From positions 31,416,004-31,480,003 of the forward strand of contig CM060308.1 in assembly GCA_030674185.1 (NCBI GenBank): a stretch of 64,000 nucleotides of DNA, read 5' to 3'. A program made the translations under genes and the position numbers. Shown here piece after piece: positions 1 through 15,381 of this stretch. The stretch is from Monoplex corrugatus (taxonomy: Eukaryota; Mollusca; Gastropoda; Littorinimorpha; Ranellidae). The notes below the pieces were generated by a model, which saw nothing but the letters and a program-made list of their open reading frames with translations, did not search any database and was not told where the DNA came from. The number at the start of each line of letters is the position of its first letter. The stretch's first letter is position 1.

Positions 1-3000
1 TACCATGTCGACTGCAACCACTATGGCACCAGCAGATTACCCTGTCTCTGCCGATTTTGAGGGCCAATATTAAGACGATTTGAAAGTAGTCCTGCCACGG
101 CCTCATGGTCCAATCCTTATGCCCCCTCTGTATGCACATGTGCTGGAAATAGTCCCGCTCATTCTTTTTTGGCCGCCATCATCAAGAACGGACGTGTCTT
201 CTCTTTTCTGTGCTCGGTCTTTGCTTGGCCTTGTATGACCACACACATTTTCACTGCACTGTCTTGTTCGATTTGTTTTCCCTCTGTCTTGAACATTTCA
301 TTAGCAAGTACTTCATATCGGGGAAAACTTGCTTAAGAATAGCAGAAGACTACTGGCTAAATATTCCATCATTTTGCAGCATAAGGATTTTAAATAAGAG
401 CTTAATTTTCCTACATATCCAGATAATGTTTAGTTACCAGATTGATTATTTCAAACATTTAAAATTCAATGAAATCATTTCTCTTCTGAAAAAGGATCTC
501 ATTCCCTCATAAAACTCATATTCCGATGGAACACTTGAAAAGAATTGTGTTCAAATTACATCTTCATTTGAATTTTGGAGCAAACGCCAAAAGAAAAGTT
601 GTAACTGCTTCAAACATGATGACATAACATTGATCTTGAATTTCATTTAGATGTACATGCACTTCAATTTTCTCAAGATGTCATGCATGCTTATGGTAGC
701 ACTACAAAATAATCATCCACAACTACTGTATATTCATCCACATTAATCAAAGCAAGTGCCATGAACTCTACACAATGGCAAACTTGTTGGATTATACATC
801 AGGTTCACTAAATACTTGGCAGCAGCTATTCAACAGAAAATCATAAACTACACACACACACACACCTTCAAAGACTTTTTCTTCTCTTTATTCAGGTCAG
901 TAAAATATCTCTAAAATATATACGACTCTATTGTAAAACTATATTTGCCCAAAAGGTGGCACTCAGCTAGAAATAGATCTCTATTTCCTAAACAAAATAA
1001 CTACATGTGGAAAGGAAATAGTACAACAAGAATGTAGCGATGTTCTATTCATACAGCAATGTAAAAAAAAAAACGACCAAAATAATCACAAATTACAGGA
1101 AACAAAATACTCACAAACCCAGTGTCTGCAGTAGATGAAGCCGATGAGACCATAGACATGGAAGTTGTGCATAAGGTAAAGCATAGAAGTCAATAACTAC
1201 AACTGACAACAATCAATGTATAGCAGAACAAATTCACAGCACATCAAAACTATATATGTACATCTCGTTCTATGCAAGCACCTACTGTAATGTACCCAAG
1301 GTTTCGTGGCAAGTAGCGGTAGGGAGAAACAAATTGATTTTCTCATCCTCCCATTCTTGACCAACTCTTTTTCGTTGTGGTTTGGGAAAGGGATAATGTT
1401 TTACGCTGAACATGTACAACATGACACTGATACAGCAGTAGAATGCATTACATATTCACAGGCTGGCAGTTGGCCACCCAACCAAATTAAAACAAAAGTT
1501 TCGAACAAACCCATGTCACAGATATATGGAAGTCATCGAGCAACTGTATAAAATGCTGAAGGTAAGTAGCAGTGCCATGCTAATCCCAATGGTACTGCCA
1601 AAGAACTTGCACATGCAAACACACACACTCTTTCATTATTGTACACTAAAGGACAAAAACTTAACATTGTAAAGCAAACTCACCATGGCAAAACTGTAGA
1701 GACAAAATAACATTCGATTTCAAATTGGGCAAAGTCGTGCATTGACCAAAAAAAAAGTGACGTTCACCTCCAGCATAACTGAAAAACATGTTTAGCCATG
1801 CAAAAAAAAAAAAAAAAAAAAGTTTCAAAAGGCTTTCTGTATTTTGCCAAAGAAAACCATGTAAAAGTACCCTTAAATGTTAATCCTTTTTCTGTACTGT
1901 GCCAAAGAAAAAAGAAAAAACACAATAACTAGGCCTACCACATTAACGCACAAAAGGACAACTGCTCAAACTCCTCGCATTAAATTTCAACTGGATCAGT
2001 GAATGTAAAAGCTCAATGGTGCCATTTAAAATCAATGCCTAGAACATAAAGACTTTGTGAAAATGTGCATCCACAGACCTTCAGCCTTTCAATGATCCAT
2101 TTCTGCTGGCTTCTCGTTTCTTCAACATTTTCAGCTACATCTGATAAAAAGGTACAAAATTAGCAAGTCTGAAATCATTACAACAAGTAAGTTCTATATT
2201 CCTAATTTTTTTTTTAGCCCAATACAAGGCATTCTCATGTACAACATGTGGTGTATATTCAATTTTAGCCAGGGGGTAAAATACATAAATGATTTGTATT
2301 TATTGTTGATTATATTTGCAGAGTTTGTTTTGTGTTGTTTTACTGCCCCATGCATTTCATAATTCACTTCATTTTGCTTTGTTTGGTCAGAAAACCTGTG
2401 ATTTGTATTATTACATAAAACGCAAAAAAGAAAAAAAATGTACATAGACTTTTTTAAAAAAGTGTCCTTGCAGACTTGAGATCATCAGAGCTAAAAACAA
2501 ATAAATAACAATAACAGCTCCACAATTTACTAACACAATGTAGCCTCTCAAACAGAGCCTTGACCTATTAAAACTTCCGAACACGTTTTTGGATCAATAT
2601 GTCTGAAAATTTAATCTGCCTGAACAACAAAAAAGTAAAGTGATTTATGGAAATAAAGGCAGACACAGTCACAATAACACTGGGACCTGCACATAAAATG
2701 AAATATGACAGGAACATAGCCGATGAAGGGTAGCAGCATACAAGAGACAGCTGAAGAAGTGTGGCAGCATACAACAGAGATTCCACTGAAACACAATGAT
2801 CGAGCCGTACAAACCATTTAATATTCATATGCCATTCCATCCAGAAGAGAATATGGCTGAGAGAAGTAGACTCAAGATAGGGAGCTTAATTATGAGACAG
2901 TGAGATAAAAGATTAATTCCCAAGAACAAGTGTTCAAATCAGTTTGCACAATAAATGCTCAGCGCCTTCAAAATTTACAGATTAAACCTCCTTATGTTCA

Positions 3001-5199
3001 GTGTGTGATGCAAATATAGTAAAATTCTATTGTAAACAGTTCCTAAAAAATTTTTAATTTTATGTCACAGTGACCATAAAATTGGTCATGCTTGTTTAAA
3101 CTTGTGCCTTTGTCACTGGAAAACACAGCCATGCACCACTTATTTACATATTAACAACCTTTAATTATAATTGTTACATACATGTATTCATTTTTTTCTT
3201 CTTTTTTTTTTGTTCTTGTTTTTTAAAGGCATGACGCCACAGTTATTATGCACCCCTGGATCACCCACTGTTGATGATACCTGCCAATTTTTCACAACGA
3301 ATATATTGGAAACAAGTATGATATGATCAGAAAATAATTGGGAACAAACTTTTGAGCTCCCAACAGTTATTTCTGAAATCTACTAGCTTACAAACTTTGT
3401 GAAGCATTTTTCTCAAGTGACTATGTATTGTTCCTGAAGTGCACATTTCACTTGTCGATGACAATGGCTGCAACAGGCAATATGTTATACCATCACACTG
3501 TCATTATGTTTCTGTGTGATAACCCACCTGAAATAATTCTGTAGTAGAATACAAGTATGAGAAAACATCGCAGAGTGACTTGTATCACATGCATGTGTTG
3601 ATGTATCATATGTACAGAAAACATTTTCTCCGAAGCTGTACATCATATAGTCAAACTCCTATGTTTCTTGTTCAATCTGCAAGTGATGTTTACTACAATA
3701 CTACAAAGATTAAGCAAGCATCTTAGTTTTCAAAGTTCTTTTTTTTTTGTTTGATTGGTTGTCTTTTTGTTTGTTTGTTTTGTTTTTGATATAGTTATAA
3801 TGTTTGTTTTGTTATATAGGCCAAAAAAGTGCACCTGCAAAGGTTATGTGGGTCCAAAATAATCCTCAGAAATAAGTCTACTTGGTCACCAACTGTCAAA
3901 TTTCTTTTAAGTAATAATGCTCATCATTACACACACTGACATTCGTGGGAATCACATCTGATTCTCAATCTAACAGTAACAGGATTCAAACAATCAAAAT
4001 ATTGGGATAATTAACAATAAACGCAAACTTTTTGGTCCCAGTCCCACTCCAAAACAATAACGGAATTTTAAAAAAAAAAGAAAAAATAGAAAATGGAGAC
4101 AAAATTACATAACAGCAGATCAGAATTACATTTAACAGCAGATCAACATTCTTTTCTTTTTTTTTGTTCGCAGATCAATCAAAAAAAAAAAGATTTGGTA
4201 CAGGCCTAGAACATTCAATGAAAATGATCTCAACAAAACCTGAAATAAAAATGTACGGTTTAAATGTACGAAAGAACACAAAACAGAGCAGTCAAATCAC
4301 ATAATTAACCGTTAACTGAATCTGAACGCATATCAAGTGTCATTGAGTATGTAAACTACAAGAAGTACTCAAAAGAAACCTAAGGAAAAAAAACCTTGGT
4401 TCCTGACTTTAAAGCGCAGCTTACGATTTTTTTTATACACAATCCGTGCATCTCTTAGCATTCTCCCGATGTTCATTTTGTCAATAAAAAATTTACAAAA
4501 AACAAATCAAAAACAAAAAAGTATTTATATTTCTCAAACTAAACAATAAAGCACAACTCACAGCAGATTTACTAACAACAAAGCACAATTTGCAGCAAAC
4601 TGGCTATTCAACAACAACAAACTGAAAAGGCTTTTTACATAATCATGACAAACAAAACTGACCAGATGTATTTCGAATCCTCTCAAAACTCTCTCCCAAG
4701 ACACAGACAGACAAACAAAACACAGTACAAGAACAGCATCTGATTCAAATGAGTGTGTGTGTGCACGCATGTTCATGAGAGAGTATGTGCTCAAGAGAAT
4801 AAAACAATGTTAACAAAACAAAAAAAGACATTACAACACATACGGTAATAAAAGCAGTATGGCATACGAGCAAACAAGACCTCTAATTCAGGAGCAGTAA
4901 CAACACATTATCATTACATGTTACAACAGCATGTGTTTCACATAAAATACAATATATAATATATATAATCTATAGATATATTCATCAATCAAACTGGACC
5001 TCAACCACAAATGTCACAAACACATGAATGATATGAACAATCTGGACCTAGTCATTTCTGACGCCGTCAATAACGAGACAAAAGTTGTTTATGTACAGAG
5101 GTAAAAATGCTAAAAACAATAGAAATATTTCTGAGACAGCAAAGTTCCTTCAAGTGTAATTCAACTGTTGTGTCTCAAATACGAACAGCTCAAAGATGA

Positions 5200-5232
5200 A
5201 ATAATGAATGAATGAATGAATGAATGAATAAA
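5200..5232. repeat. (TGAA)n tetranucleotide microsatellite
   Basis: About seven uninterrupted TGAA units that pass into TAAA at the right end. Confidence 0.9.
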
Positions 5233-6396
5233 TAAACAAATACTTTATATCTGAAATAAATGGGTGAAAAAAAAAAAATTAAACCCATGCTCAATTGGTA
5301 TTGGCCAAACAAAATATATTGGCGAAAGAGTGGGAGGACAGGACTTGCATGATTAATAGTAGTCAAGTGGTGACAGACTTTCAACAGACAGTTTGTCATT
5401 CTGACTGTTGGACCTAGACTTTTAGTCTATCAGTATCACAGTGCATCCTCATTGCTGATGGTTCAAGTTCCTGATAACTCTGTGTGTTGTTCCAATGGCA
5501 GCAGTCAAAAACCTTTCAATGAGAATAGTTTAGAAGCAGTACCAGGAAAAATACTGGCAGCCCCATTCCCATCCCATCCTCACACCCATCCCCCATCCCC
5601 ACCCCCCATGTTTTGTCAAAATCCAAAAAGGTCATCAGCACAGGTCAGCAGGCTTGAAAAATAATTTTACCAACACGACAACCTGCTAGTTTTTAAACAT
5701 AGGACGGAAAAGCAACCACACATTCTCCTTCCTACCCACCTCTTTCCTGTCTGCCATATCCTTTTAAAGCCATGTTTAAAGCTATCCAGACAACAGGCAC
5801 TTTCAAGGTTAATGAAACTATTTAATACTTAGACTATTTGTCAGTCATGCTCATTCAGTTTTACGTAAATCTGGTGAAGATCCATTCACGAATACATAAA
5901 TTCTTTTTGCTGACATGTGTGACATCATCACTTTTTGTGGCATGCCAGTCTGAAGACAGGTCACATCCATTCAGCTTGATAAAAATTGATTTGGCTGGAT
6001 TTATAACTTGCAGTAAATTCCACCCTTAACTAACAGAAATTGCATGTCTGTGATATAATTTGCCATGCCTATAATACAAATCTGCAGTTATTTCCCTTTT
6101 TCTCCTCAAGAAAAGAATAAGAATTATCAAGTCTTGGTCTACTTCCCCTGTTCCCCTGTTGACAGGAGACAAAGAAAGCTTTAGCGTAAAAGACTAAAAC
6201 AGTCATATTTCATTGTTAGTCTTATAAACAGGTCTTCTGTTTTGTTTTGTTTTTTAAGTAAACAAGCTTTCAAAACAAAACAGTAGAAGACAGTGGTTTA
6301 CTTCTTACACGACAGTACTGTGAGTACAATTTTCAAAAGTCACGTCATTTCATTAGACCTTACCATATACATCTGCTACATTTTCGGCATAAGCAA

Positions 6397-6428
6397 TGTG
6401 TATGTGTGTGTGTGTGCGTGTGTGTGTG

Positions 6429-6470
<42 letters not shown>

Positions 6471-6657
6471 TGTGTGCCTGTGTCTGTCTGTTGGGTGTCT
6501 TTTCTTTTGTGTGTGTGTGGTGTCTGTGTGTCTGTGTCTGTGTGTGTGTGAGTGTGTGTGTGTGTGAGTGGTGTGGTGTGTGTGTGTGTGGTGTGTTGTG
6601 TGTGTGTGTTGTGTGTGTGTGTGTGTGTGTGTCTGTGTGTGTGTGTGTCTGTGTGTC
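6397..6657. repeat. Interrupted (TG)n microsatellite
   Basis: About 260 bp of TG repeats broken by CG, TC, GTGG and GTTG interruptions, which marks an old array. The reading frames through it on either strand are repeat artefacts. Confidence 0.95.
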
Positions 6658-9600
6658 TAACACTTAGAAAAATGAAGCCATTTCCACAATATACGTATAC
6701 CATGCCTCAAGCAGGGAGGAAATAATGACAAACAGCTCATACCTGTAAAACACAGCATTCAAAAAGTAATTCCAGCAGACAAAATTTTTACCCCCAACAT
6801 TTTAGATTTTATCTGACAAAACTTCTCTAATTTTTTCAAATATATACATAAAACATGTTGAAAATTTTGGGTTCTAAAAAAATGTAACCCCATAGTATAT
6901 CACAACAAAGTAATCTCGATTAACAGTCTATGAAGTACTGACTCTTTCAATTTCATAACCTGTGACTATCTAAATCTGGCTTAACAAATCTTCAAAGTAC
7001 TGACCTTTCCAATTTCACACATTGTAATGACCTACATGTTCTTATGATACAATATATAATGGAAAATATCCCATTCCTCCTCAATTTTCAAAAGCCTTCT
7101 CCTGCATTATAATTTTCTGTTGCTGAGCTACTCAGTAGCCTTAAAATTTAGTAAGCAACTGAAACCTTGTCTTGCCAAAGGAAATTGTGTGGGTGTGCGT
7201 GCATGCATGTGTTCGTGCATGTGTATATATATGAGAGAGAGAGGGGGGGGAGAAAGACAGAGTTTTGGTACTGACAGGGCAAAACTCCCAAGTGGTTCAT
7301 GCAAGAGACCGAGAGTCCATTAATATACATTTTTTAAAAAATCAATGCTGTTCGTTTATCAACTGAGACTGGAGTTACTGACCCTGTCTTAGGTAGGGAG
7401 GTGTAATTACATACTTGTGCATCTATAATATTCTCATAACAATTTCTGCAGGCAGAGAATGATGTGCATGGTTACAATCTTCCCAACTGAGACAAAATAC
7501 CACTGTCAATCTTCTCTTATCATAGCAGATTTAAATACAATCTACTTATCTTCCTAACATATCTTCAATTATCTTGAAACATCTGAATACAAATCTAAGA
7601 CTTATAGCAAAATATATCTGTTTCAAAAAACATACAATATACCCAGTAACTTGTTTTGTAAAGCATTAAACTGTTCCAGAAAAAACATTACATTATTTGA
7701 ATTTAATTAAGTAACATATTATTGCATTGGAATCATTTCTTCTTATAAAGTGTATTACATATCATAAAACAAACAGAAAAGAAAGAAACATGTCATTTGG
7801 CATGAAGGACAATCTGATTCATTAAGTAGAAAACGGGAACAAAAATGATGATACAATACACGGACTCAAAAGAGTCTAAAGTTTTAAGTTCATTTTCAGA
7901 CACAACATTTTGTTCGGGTTTTGGACAGGTATATATCATTGTATGTAGTATGTGCTATTACTAGCTCACAACACAACCACCACTGAAATACACAAAATAT
8001 GTCTACAAAGGAATAGATGATCCAAACACACTTGTATAAAGCTATAACACTATACAAACTGAAACATGTAATATGTACGATAAAGCTGGTCATTCATCTC
8101 AAATCATTGAATAAGACAAAAGACTTATTGCTTTTCACGTCTGGTTTGCACAGCACAAATCTCAATAAGATACGGAGACAGGACAAAGAAACTTGGTGAG
8201 ATCAACTTCATCAAGTCATCAACTCTCCATAATATAACCGTAGCAGCATAAAATATTCCTGCAAAAAGCACCATGTTCCCACAAATTTTATTTACTTTTA
8301 TATTTAAGACAAAGACATTTCCACAAAATGTAGTGCTGCTTAACAGCAAATTATGATCAAGATTTAGAAAATTTATATCAACTACAGCTGAAGAGGACAG
8401 AATTGTGTTTCTATGTTCTGAATGTAAATGGTCCAAAATCCTGAGTCTCTTCCCTCTCCACTTCTCCATTTCAACAAAACTAAATTTCAACTTCCCCAAA
8501 ATAAGCAATGCTTACTCAGAAAGTAGGCCAACTTTCTTACTGCCCCTTTTCTCATGCTGGGAGACATTACCATAGTGCCACTCATTTCTGCCTCCCAACT
8601 CACCACTAAATTTAGATTCATTCTGTCCTAATACAAGAGCTAGGAATCCAACAGAGCTTTCAATGAATCAACCTGCCATGAAGCCACCAACACAAAGCCT
8701 AAACTCCTGCTGGATCACTTCAAAGAAGTATGTCATGCCAAGTACAATCCAAAATACTGAGCCCACAAAAGCTTCCAACAGACAGAAATTGCTAAGTTAT
8801 GGAACCAAAATAAGCAAGTACCCATCCTCTTCCTGATAAAGCTTAAGGCACACAATAATCCATTCCTTTGATAAATAAACCACGAATGATGCTTCACTGG
8901 TGGATACAAATTTCAGCTTGTTTCAAAACTCACAGCCAAAAACTTGCACATCAGTTTACATGGGTATCAGAATCCTGAAGCTACTTTCAACTCTAAATAC
9001 TGTTTACTGTTATAATGTTATCAACTTACTATTTAACATTGTTAACAGAAATCATTTCTTTTTACTGTTACAAATGAGGATAAAGCTGACAACTTCATGA
9101 ATTGACTATCCATGTTCAGATGGTATTTTCACTCCCTGTAAATGCTCCCCAAAACATTGTCAACACCTCTTTGCAAAAGATCTGTCAGGATGAAATGACA
9201 AACAAAAACACACCTTCTTTCAAGGATATTCACTAATGCTGAATTAGTGAATATAGCTTTTTGTTTGTATTACATGCTCAACTGTTGTTCATCAATGATG
9301 GCAATATTATCATTTAATTGCCTAGTCTGTAGTTATCAACAAAAAATAATTTTCTCAAAGAGAGGGAAACGAAAAAACTTGACTTGTCAAATCTGGGCTG
9401 GAAATCCAGTCTCAACTGCAGAAAAGTAGCATTTCACTTTGTGGCAACATCGATATAAAATTTGTGGAAACATAATACTATCAATGTAACAGACAACACT
9501 ATTGGTGTATTCTGATGTAATGTCACCCCTCAGATGGAAGCAGAAAGATGGCACAGCAAGAACAAACATTAACAGGCAATACTTTGTGGAAAGCACGGAA

Positions 9601-9990
9601 CTGTTCAACCCTGAAAAGTTCTTTATAAACCCTGAAAGGTTCTTTACTTCTATGCATTTATTTTAAAGGGCACAGCAGCTCACCTCATCTGTGTGCATTT
9701 CAAAATTCAAGTGAATATAAAGCCTGTCAATACATGGATTCATATTCTACATTTGCTTCACAGTTCATTCAGTTCAGTAGCTGTACATTATCAGAACAAC
9801 GCTGGTTGTACTGACAATGCAGGTAATGACTGAATAAAAGCAAGGCATCCCACGGGTAAAAGGATAAAAATCTATAAGATGCAACAGCAGCAAATGCACC
9901 TGTTACTTTCTCTTGGTTTTATAACAATACACTGCTTTCTGTTTGTGAAGATGAAGATTTTTCAGATAAGTTTTTCTTTGATCGAAACAG

Positions 9991-10006
9991 TTTATTTTTC
10001 TTTATT
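9991..10006 (-). terminator. Candidate poly(A) signals of the zinc-finger gene
   Basis: The plus strand reads TTTATT at 9991-9996 and again at 10001-10006, giving AATAAA twice on the minus strand, about 120-135 nt past the stop codon at 10126. This is a plausible cleavage signal, but similar hexamers occur further left in this AT-rich DNA and no transcript evidence is available. Confidence 0.35.
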
Positions 10007-10125
10007 TTATTCACCTTCTCTCTTTGATTTTTATTTGATCTTCTTCTTACCCCTTTTTTCTTTGCTTTGCTCGGTTTTGGTGGAGGGACCTTTTTCTCCT
10101 TTGCACAAACCAGACGTGCCCCTAG

Positions 10126-10773
10126 TCAGTCCTGATCCTCTGTTCTCATTTCATCATCTTCCAACTCCTCCAAGCCACACACGTCAAAGGACGAATTCTG
10201 GTCATGATCCTGGTCCATCTCCTCTCCATCATCCTCCACCTGACCGTTAACGTGTTTGCGCTCCGAATGCCGCTGCAGATGATTCTTCTGGCGGAAGGTT
10301 TTGCCACACAATGAGCATAAAAACGGCCTTTCTCCTGTGTGCATTCTGCAGTGAGCCTTCAAGTGATCTGGCCGTTTAAATGCTTTCTGACAAATGTCAC
10401 ACTTGTAGGGTCGCAGTTCACAAGGAACCTTCAGGTGCTTGTCCAACGAAGCCTGCAAGCGGTAGGACTTTTTACACACTTGGCAAGTATGCTGACGTTT
10501 CTTGCTCTTGCTTGTTGGAGCGTCTTTTTCAGTGTCTGTCACTTCATTTTTGTCTGCACTTTCAGGTACATTCGCTGAGGGAGGTGCAGCAGATGAGGTG
10601 CCTTCCTCATCACTTCGATCAAGCTGAATGTCCTCAGAACTGTCAGGAATGTGCAAAACAGCCTGGGGGTGTGATGGTAGCCATGGAAATGCTGATTCTC
10701 CATCCTCACTGCTTTCACTTGTCAACTGCCAGTCAGGGATCTGAAGCAATGGGGATGGTTCATCTTCAGACAA
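10126..10773 (-). CDS. Zinc-finger gene, exon 2 (3' coding exon)
   Basis: Begins directly after a good minus-strand acceptor (T-rich tract ending ATTTTCAG, with AG at 10775-10774). The first codon is TTG (Leu), read as an internal residue rather than a start. It carries 215 residues including all three fingers and ends at TGA (10128-10126). Confidence 0.85.
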   Translation of the reverse strand: MSEDEPSPLLQIPDWQLTSESSEDGESAFPWLPSHPQAVLHIPDSSEDIQLDRSDEEGTSSAAPPSANVPESADKNEVTDTEKDAPTSKSKKRQHTCQVCKKSYRLQASLDKHLKVPCELRPYKCDICQKAFKRPDHLKAHCRMHTGERPFLCSLCGKTFRQKNHLQRHSERKHVNGQVEDDGEEMDQDHDQNSSFDVCGLEELEDDEMRTEDQD

Positions 10774-12089
10774 CTGAAAATCAAGAGGTCCATTAACAAC
10801 AAAATCATTCTGTTAATTAAACAAGCTCTCTCCTGAACCGTCAATTTCATTGTTTAACAAACAAGTTAAAAACTGCGAAAACCAAAAATGTACTGTCGCT
10901 TAAATTAAATGTAAACTTACATAAAAATTCTACAATCTTACATCACTTCAAATGGTGCAGTGATTAATTAAAACACCACCTTGTAATTCACCGTTTCCCT
11001 TTGAAATCAAGACCTGAGACATCGACCATGTTTTTATACAAGATTGTTTTTAACGTCAGATACAGCTGAGCTCCATCTACATGGACGGAAATCCCGAGGG
11101 AAGAAAACTTTTTTTAATTTTCTGACTCTGAGCATGGAATAAATTCATTACAGTTTGGAGAAAGCATTTTCCAATACACAAGAAATGTAAGAACAAAAAG
11201 TGGTTGGGACCGTCTGTAATACCTTTTCCCTTCAATCAGCATGAATTACACTTTTTATCAATTTCTTATATTTTAAGGTCAGCTTTTGTTGTACTGTGGT
11301 GATATTTTCTGCACTGCTGAGGTCAAACCACTGCACATCTATAGATAAATGATGAAAAAGACCTTTTTTTCTTGAAAAAGCAACCATCACCCGTACCTCC
11401 TCCCCCCCCCCCCTCCCATCCCTCCCTGCAAAAGATTTTTTTTTCATCACATCAGTGATAATATTAACCCTTTGACTCCCGCACCCTATCCACCATTTGC
11501 AAAAATTTAACCCTTGGACTCCCTCACTCTATCCACCAGCTTCCTGCAGGAAGCTGGTGGATAGGGTGAGGAAGTCCAAGGCTTCAGTTTTTATTTTGCC
11601 GGCATGGTTGACAATACAGGATGCCGGTGGACAGGGTGCGGGAGTCAAAGGGTTTTTTTATATATAATTTTCGGTTGTTTTTGTTTATAACTATCAAAAG
11701 TAGGCCTACCTATCCTAACATCATACGTCTCAAAGTCCCACATTCATAAAGGAAAGAGACAAAAGTTGTCTATATTATGGGTTTCACAGACTCACAGTTA
11801 TGAAGAATTACAATGCTTAAAATTTTGATTTTTCAAAACAAAAATGGTCTGCCCTCCCACGTCTTTAAAAAAAGTGTCTTGTTAACCTGGAATTTCCTTG
11901 TTTTTTTCCTTCTAGAAAATTGGAAACGATACTGTATCACTTTGGTTTGCATTTTTGGTAAACATTAAAACACAAATTTCTACCCAAGTCTATGCTGTGA
12001 GAAACTGAAAGGAACAGGAACCTTAAGACAAATGATAAGCACTATAACTTGAACAGATCCAATGAGCAATGTAAACACAGTCACACACA

Positions 12090-12178
<89 letters not shown>

Positions 12179-12298
12179 AACACACACACACACATTTGTT
12201 TTTCTCTTATTCGTTAATTTGTTTGATGTTACCTTATCTGGTACAATGCCTTTATGATTTCATAGATTCGTTCACCCCATAGACACCTCTTTATCTAC

Positions 12299-12329
<31 letters not shown>

Positions 12330-15190
12330 CTTATTTACTTATTCATTTATTTATCTATATTTTTTTCCCCCGTCTAAAAGCACTTATGTGAATAGACATT
12401 AAAAGAAATAATGAACGAACACATACGTGACTCTCTGCCAAAAAGGTGTGCACACTGATAGTCATATATTTTCGATCCTTACCAATTGTGTTCTTTTCAC
12501 TTTGCAGATAATGTTGAAAACTGCCCAAAGACATACTAGAAATAATTCAATCTACCATGTTTAAATAATTTTGTAGTAATTCGAGTGAGACCGTGACTCA
12601 GCCCCAGTAACTGGACTGCCAAAAACTGACAACATAATGAATTATTACTATTAGAGTATTAGAAGTATTACTATTAGAGACGGCCAAGGCTCAATGCAAA
12701 TTACAGGATATTATAGTAATAATGGGAGATTTTCATGCTTAAGTGGGACAGGAGAGAGTGGATGACATAGTTGGACCTCATGGCCTTGGCACACAAAATG
12801 AAAGGAGAAAGAAACTTATCCAATGGGCACAGATGAATGAATTCATAGCAGGAAACACCTGTTTTGAGCAGCCTAACAGAAGAAAATGGACATGAATGAG
12901 TCCAGGAGATAATACAAAAAATCAAATTGATTATATCCCGATAAAGATTTAGAAATTCTTTACTGATAGCAAAAACACTACCAGGCGCAGACTGCAACAG
13001 TGACCACAATCCTGTAATGGGAAGATTTAGGCTGAATCTGATAAAAGAAAACAGACCAAAAGTAACATCAAACTATATCTTGGACTCTTAAAGACAGATG
13101 AAGTAACCTGTGAAAAATTTAACATACATGTTCAAAACAAATTCAATGCTTTGGAAGACGCTGGTGACAGTGGGGAACAATGGATAAAGTTGATAAACTT
13201 GATAAATGAAGCTTGTGAAGAAATCCCAAGAGTTCCTCAAAGAAAGCAAAAAACAAATGGATGACAAGGAAAATTGTAGGCTTGATGGAAGAACGGAGGA
13301 AGGTAATGGGAAAGAAAGAATACAGAAATATAAAAAAGGAAACCAGGAATAGGTACAATGAAGCTAAGGAAGCTTGGCTGGAAACAAAGTGCAAGGAAAT
13401 AGAAGACTGACACAAAACAGATCCTCAAGGTATCTACAGAAACACTGAAGAAACTGCCCACAAGAAAAAGACATGCACATCAACTGGTTGCTTAAAATCG
13501 AAAAACAGTAAATTTATCATGGAAAAAGACAAAATATTAGATAGATAGGGACAATACATTAAAGACCTTTTTCACGATGACAGAAATGATGAACACATTA
13601 TTAAGACTATAAAGAGAGAACATTGAAGGACCACCTATAATGACAGATGAAGTTAGAGCAGCATTGAAAAAGATAAATCGGGAAAAGCCAAGGACCAGAC
13701 AATATTACTACAGAAATGAATGCGACCCTACAAGAATCTGGCATTGAAAAAAATAAGTCCTCCTAAATGAAATTTATGACACCAGAAAAATCCCCAAAGA
13801 TAATGTCAAAATCAATTTTCACTGCACTTCCATAGAAAGCAGGATCTATATTATAGAATGCGAACTCCACTGTACAATCAGTTCGATGAATCATGTAACA
13901 AAAACCATCATGAGAAACCTAGAAGAATGCCCTGGGATAAAGGTTGGAGGAAAAATGATAAACATTCATTACATAAAAAAATTAGCATCTGGAAGAGAGT
14001 TCTTGAGTGTTTTAATAGAACCGATACTGTTGCACAGTTGTGAGGCGTGGACAGTCAACACGCAAAGTTTGAACAAAACTGAGGCAACTCAAATGTGATT
14101 GGACAGCAAAGAAAACAAACAAGTCATGAAGGAGGCAGACACAAGAAAATCATTAATAAAGAAGACATGCAATATTTATTTTATGAGGAAAGAAATTAGA
14201 ACACCTGGTCACAACAAGAAAGCTGGAGGGAAAGAGAACAGTGGGAAGACCCAGGGAGAAAATATTGGACAGACTTGCAGGGTATCTGAAGACAGAGAGA
14301 GAGGAAGATGTACTTGCAGCCACAAGAGATAGATTCGTATGGAGGGCCATAATCGCCAACACCATGCGACAGGGCACGTGATGATAACGATGAATGCTAT
14401 GGGAGATTCAACGATTGCTAGGCACAAACTTCCCAGAATGTGAGAAACAACAACTCCACATCATTACAGTTTATTTGATTATAAATACGATCCTTTATGA
14501 TACAACAAACATGAGACTGAGAGCATATATGGATCTTATTAGCAAATGTAAGCAAGCATAAAAATTTATTATGACACACATCAGTCACTCTGCAAACTTT
14601 CTGTTGAAACTCCTATCAAAATGAATACCATCTGCTAGACCTTGAATGTTCCAGAAAACAACATCATTCAGTTAAACGAAAACTGCACTCTAAAAAAAAC
14701 ATAAAACTCAGTCTCTCAGAAAAGGGTGTCCCCCACCCACCCACCAAAGCAATTTGTCAATACTCGGACACTGTGGTAAAATGTGACTTGTCATCAAACC
14801 TCATAACAAAAAAAATCATAGTTCATTCTTGAAAGCGCTATTTCCTCAAATTGCTGGCTAGTCTGGCATATTTTTTTTTAGTCTTGTAGATATATGGGCT
14901 GTCTCCGTTCTATTTTCATAAGGCACAGTGATTTCCATCAGTCATTTGTTTTGATTAATAGGAATGGAAAATTATAGTCTCATTCCACTATATTAATACA
15001 GCAAAAACCATCCCATTATTAATTAAATGGTTACCAAATGAAGAATTTCATCTAATACTAAATAGTACCTTCACACACAGAACATTACCATTTCAGTTTT
15101 AAAGCATAAAGTAAAATCAAGGTTACAACAAACTCAGTTCATGCAACACACTCACACATGTATAAAGGGCATGCATGCATGCACACACAC

Positions 15191-15241
<51 letters not shown>

Positions 15242-15319
15242 GGGCATGCACACACACACACACAAATACACACTCTCACACACACACACATACTCACACA
15301 CATACAATACACACATACA

Positions 15320-15381
<62 letters not shown>

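Larger units (their letters stand above)
1..9990. other. AT-rich region without a recognisable gene
   Basis: I find no conserved coding exon here on either strand. The open frames are short, unrelated to families I recognise and consistent with chance in AT-rich DNA. The stretch contains many A and T homopolymers, a (TGAA)n tract near 5200-5232 and a large TG microsatellite at 6397-6657. Part of it could be 3' UTR of the minus-strand zinc-finger gene at 10126-16353, but nothing in the sequence fixes that end. Confidence 0.6.

Noticed and set aside
8125..8508. 127-codon minus-strand frame
   Set aside because: There is no recognisable domain, splice context or coding-like composition, and the region is AT-rich; a chance frame is most likely.
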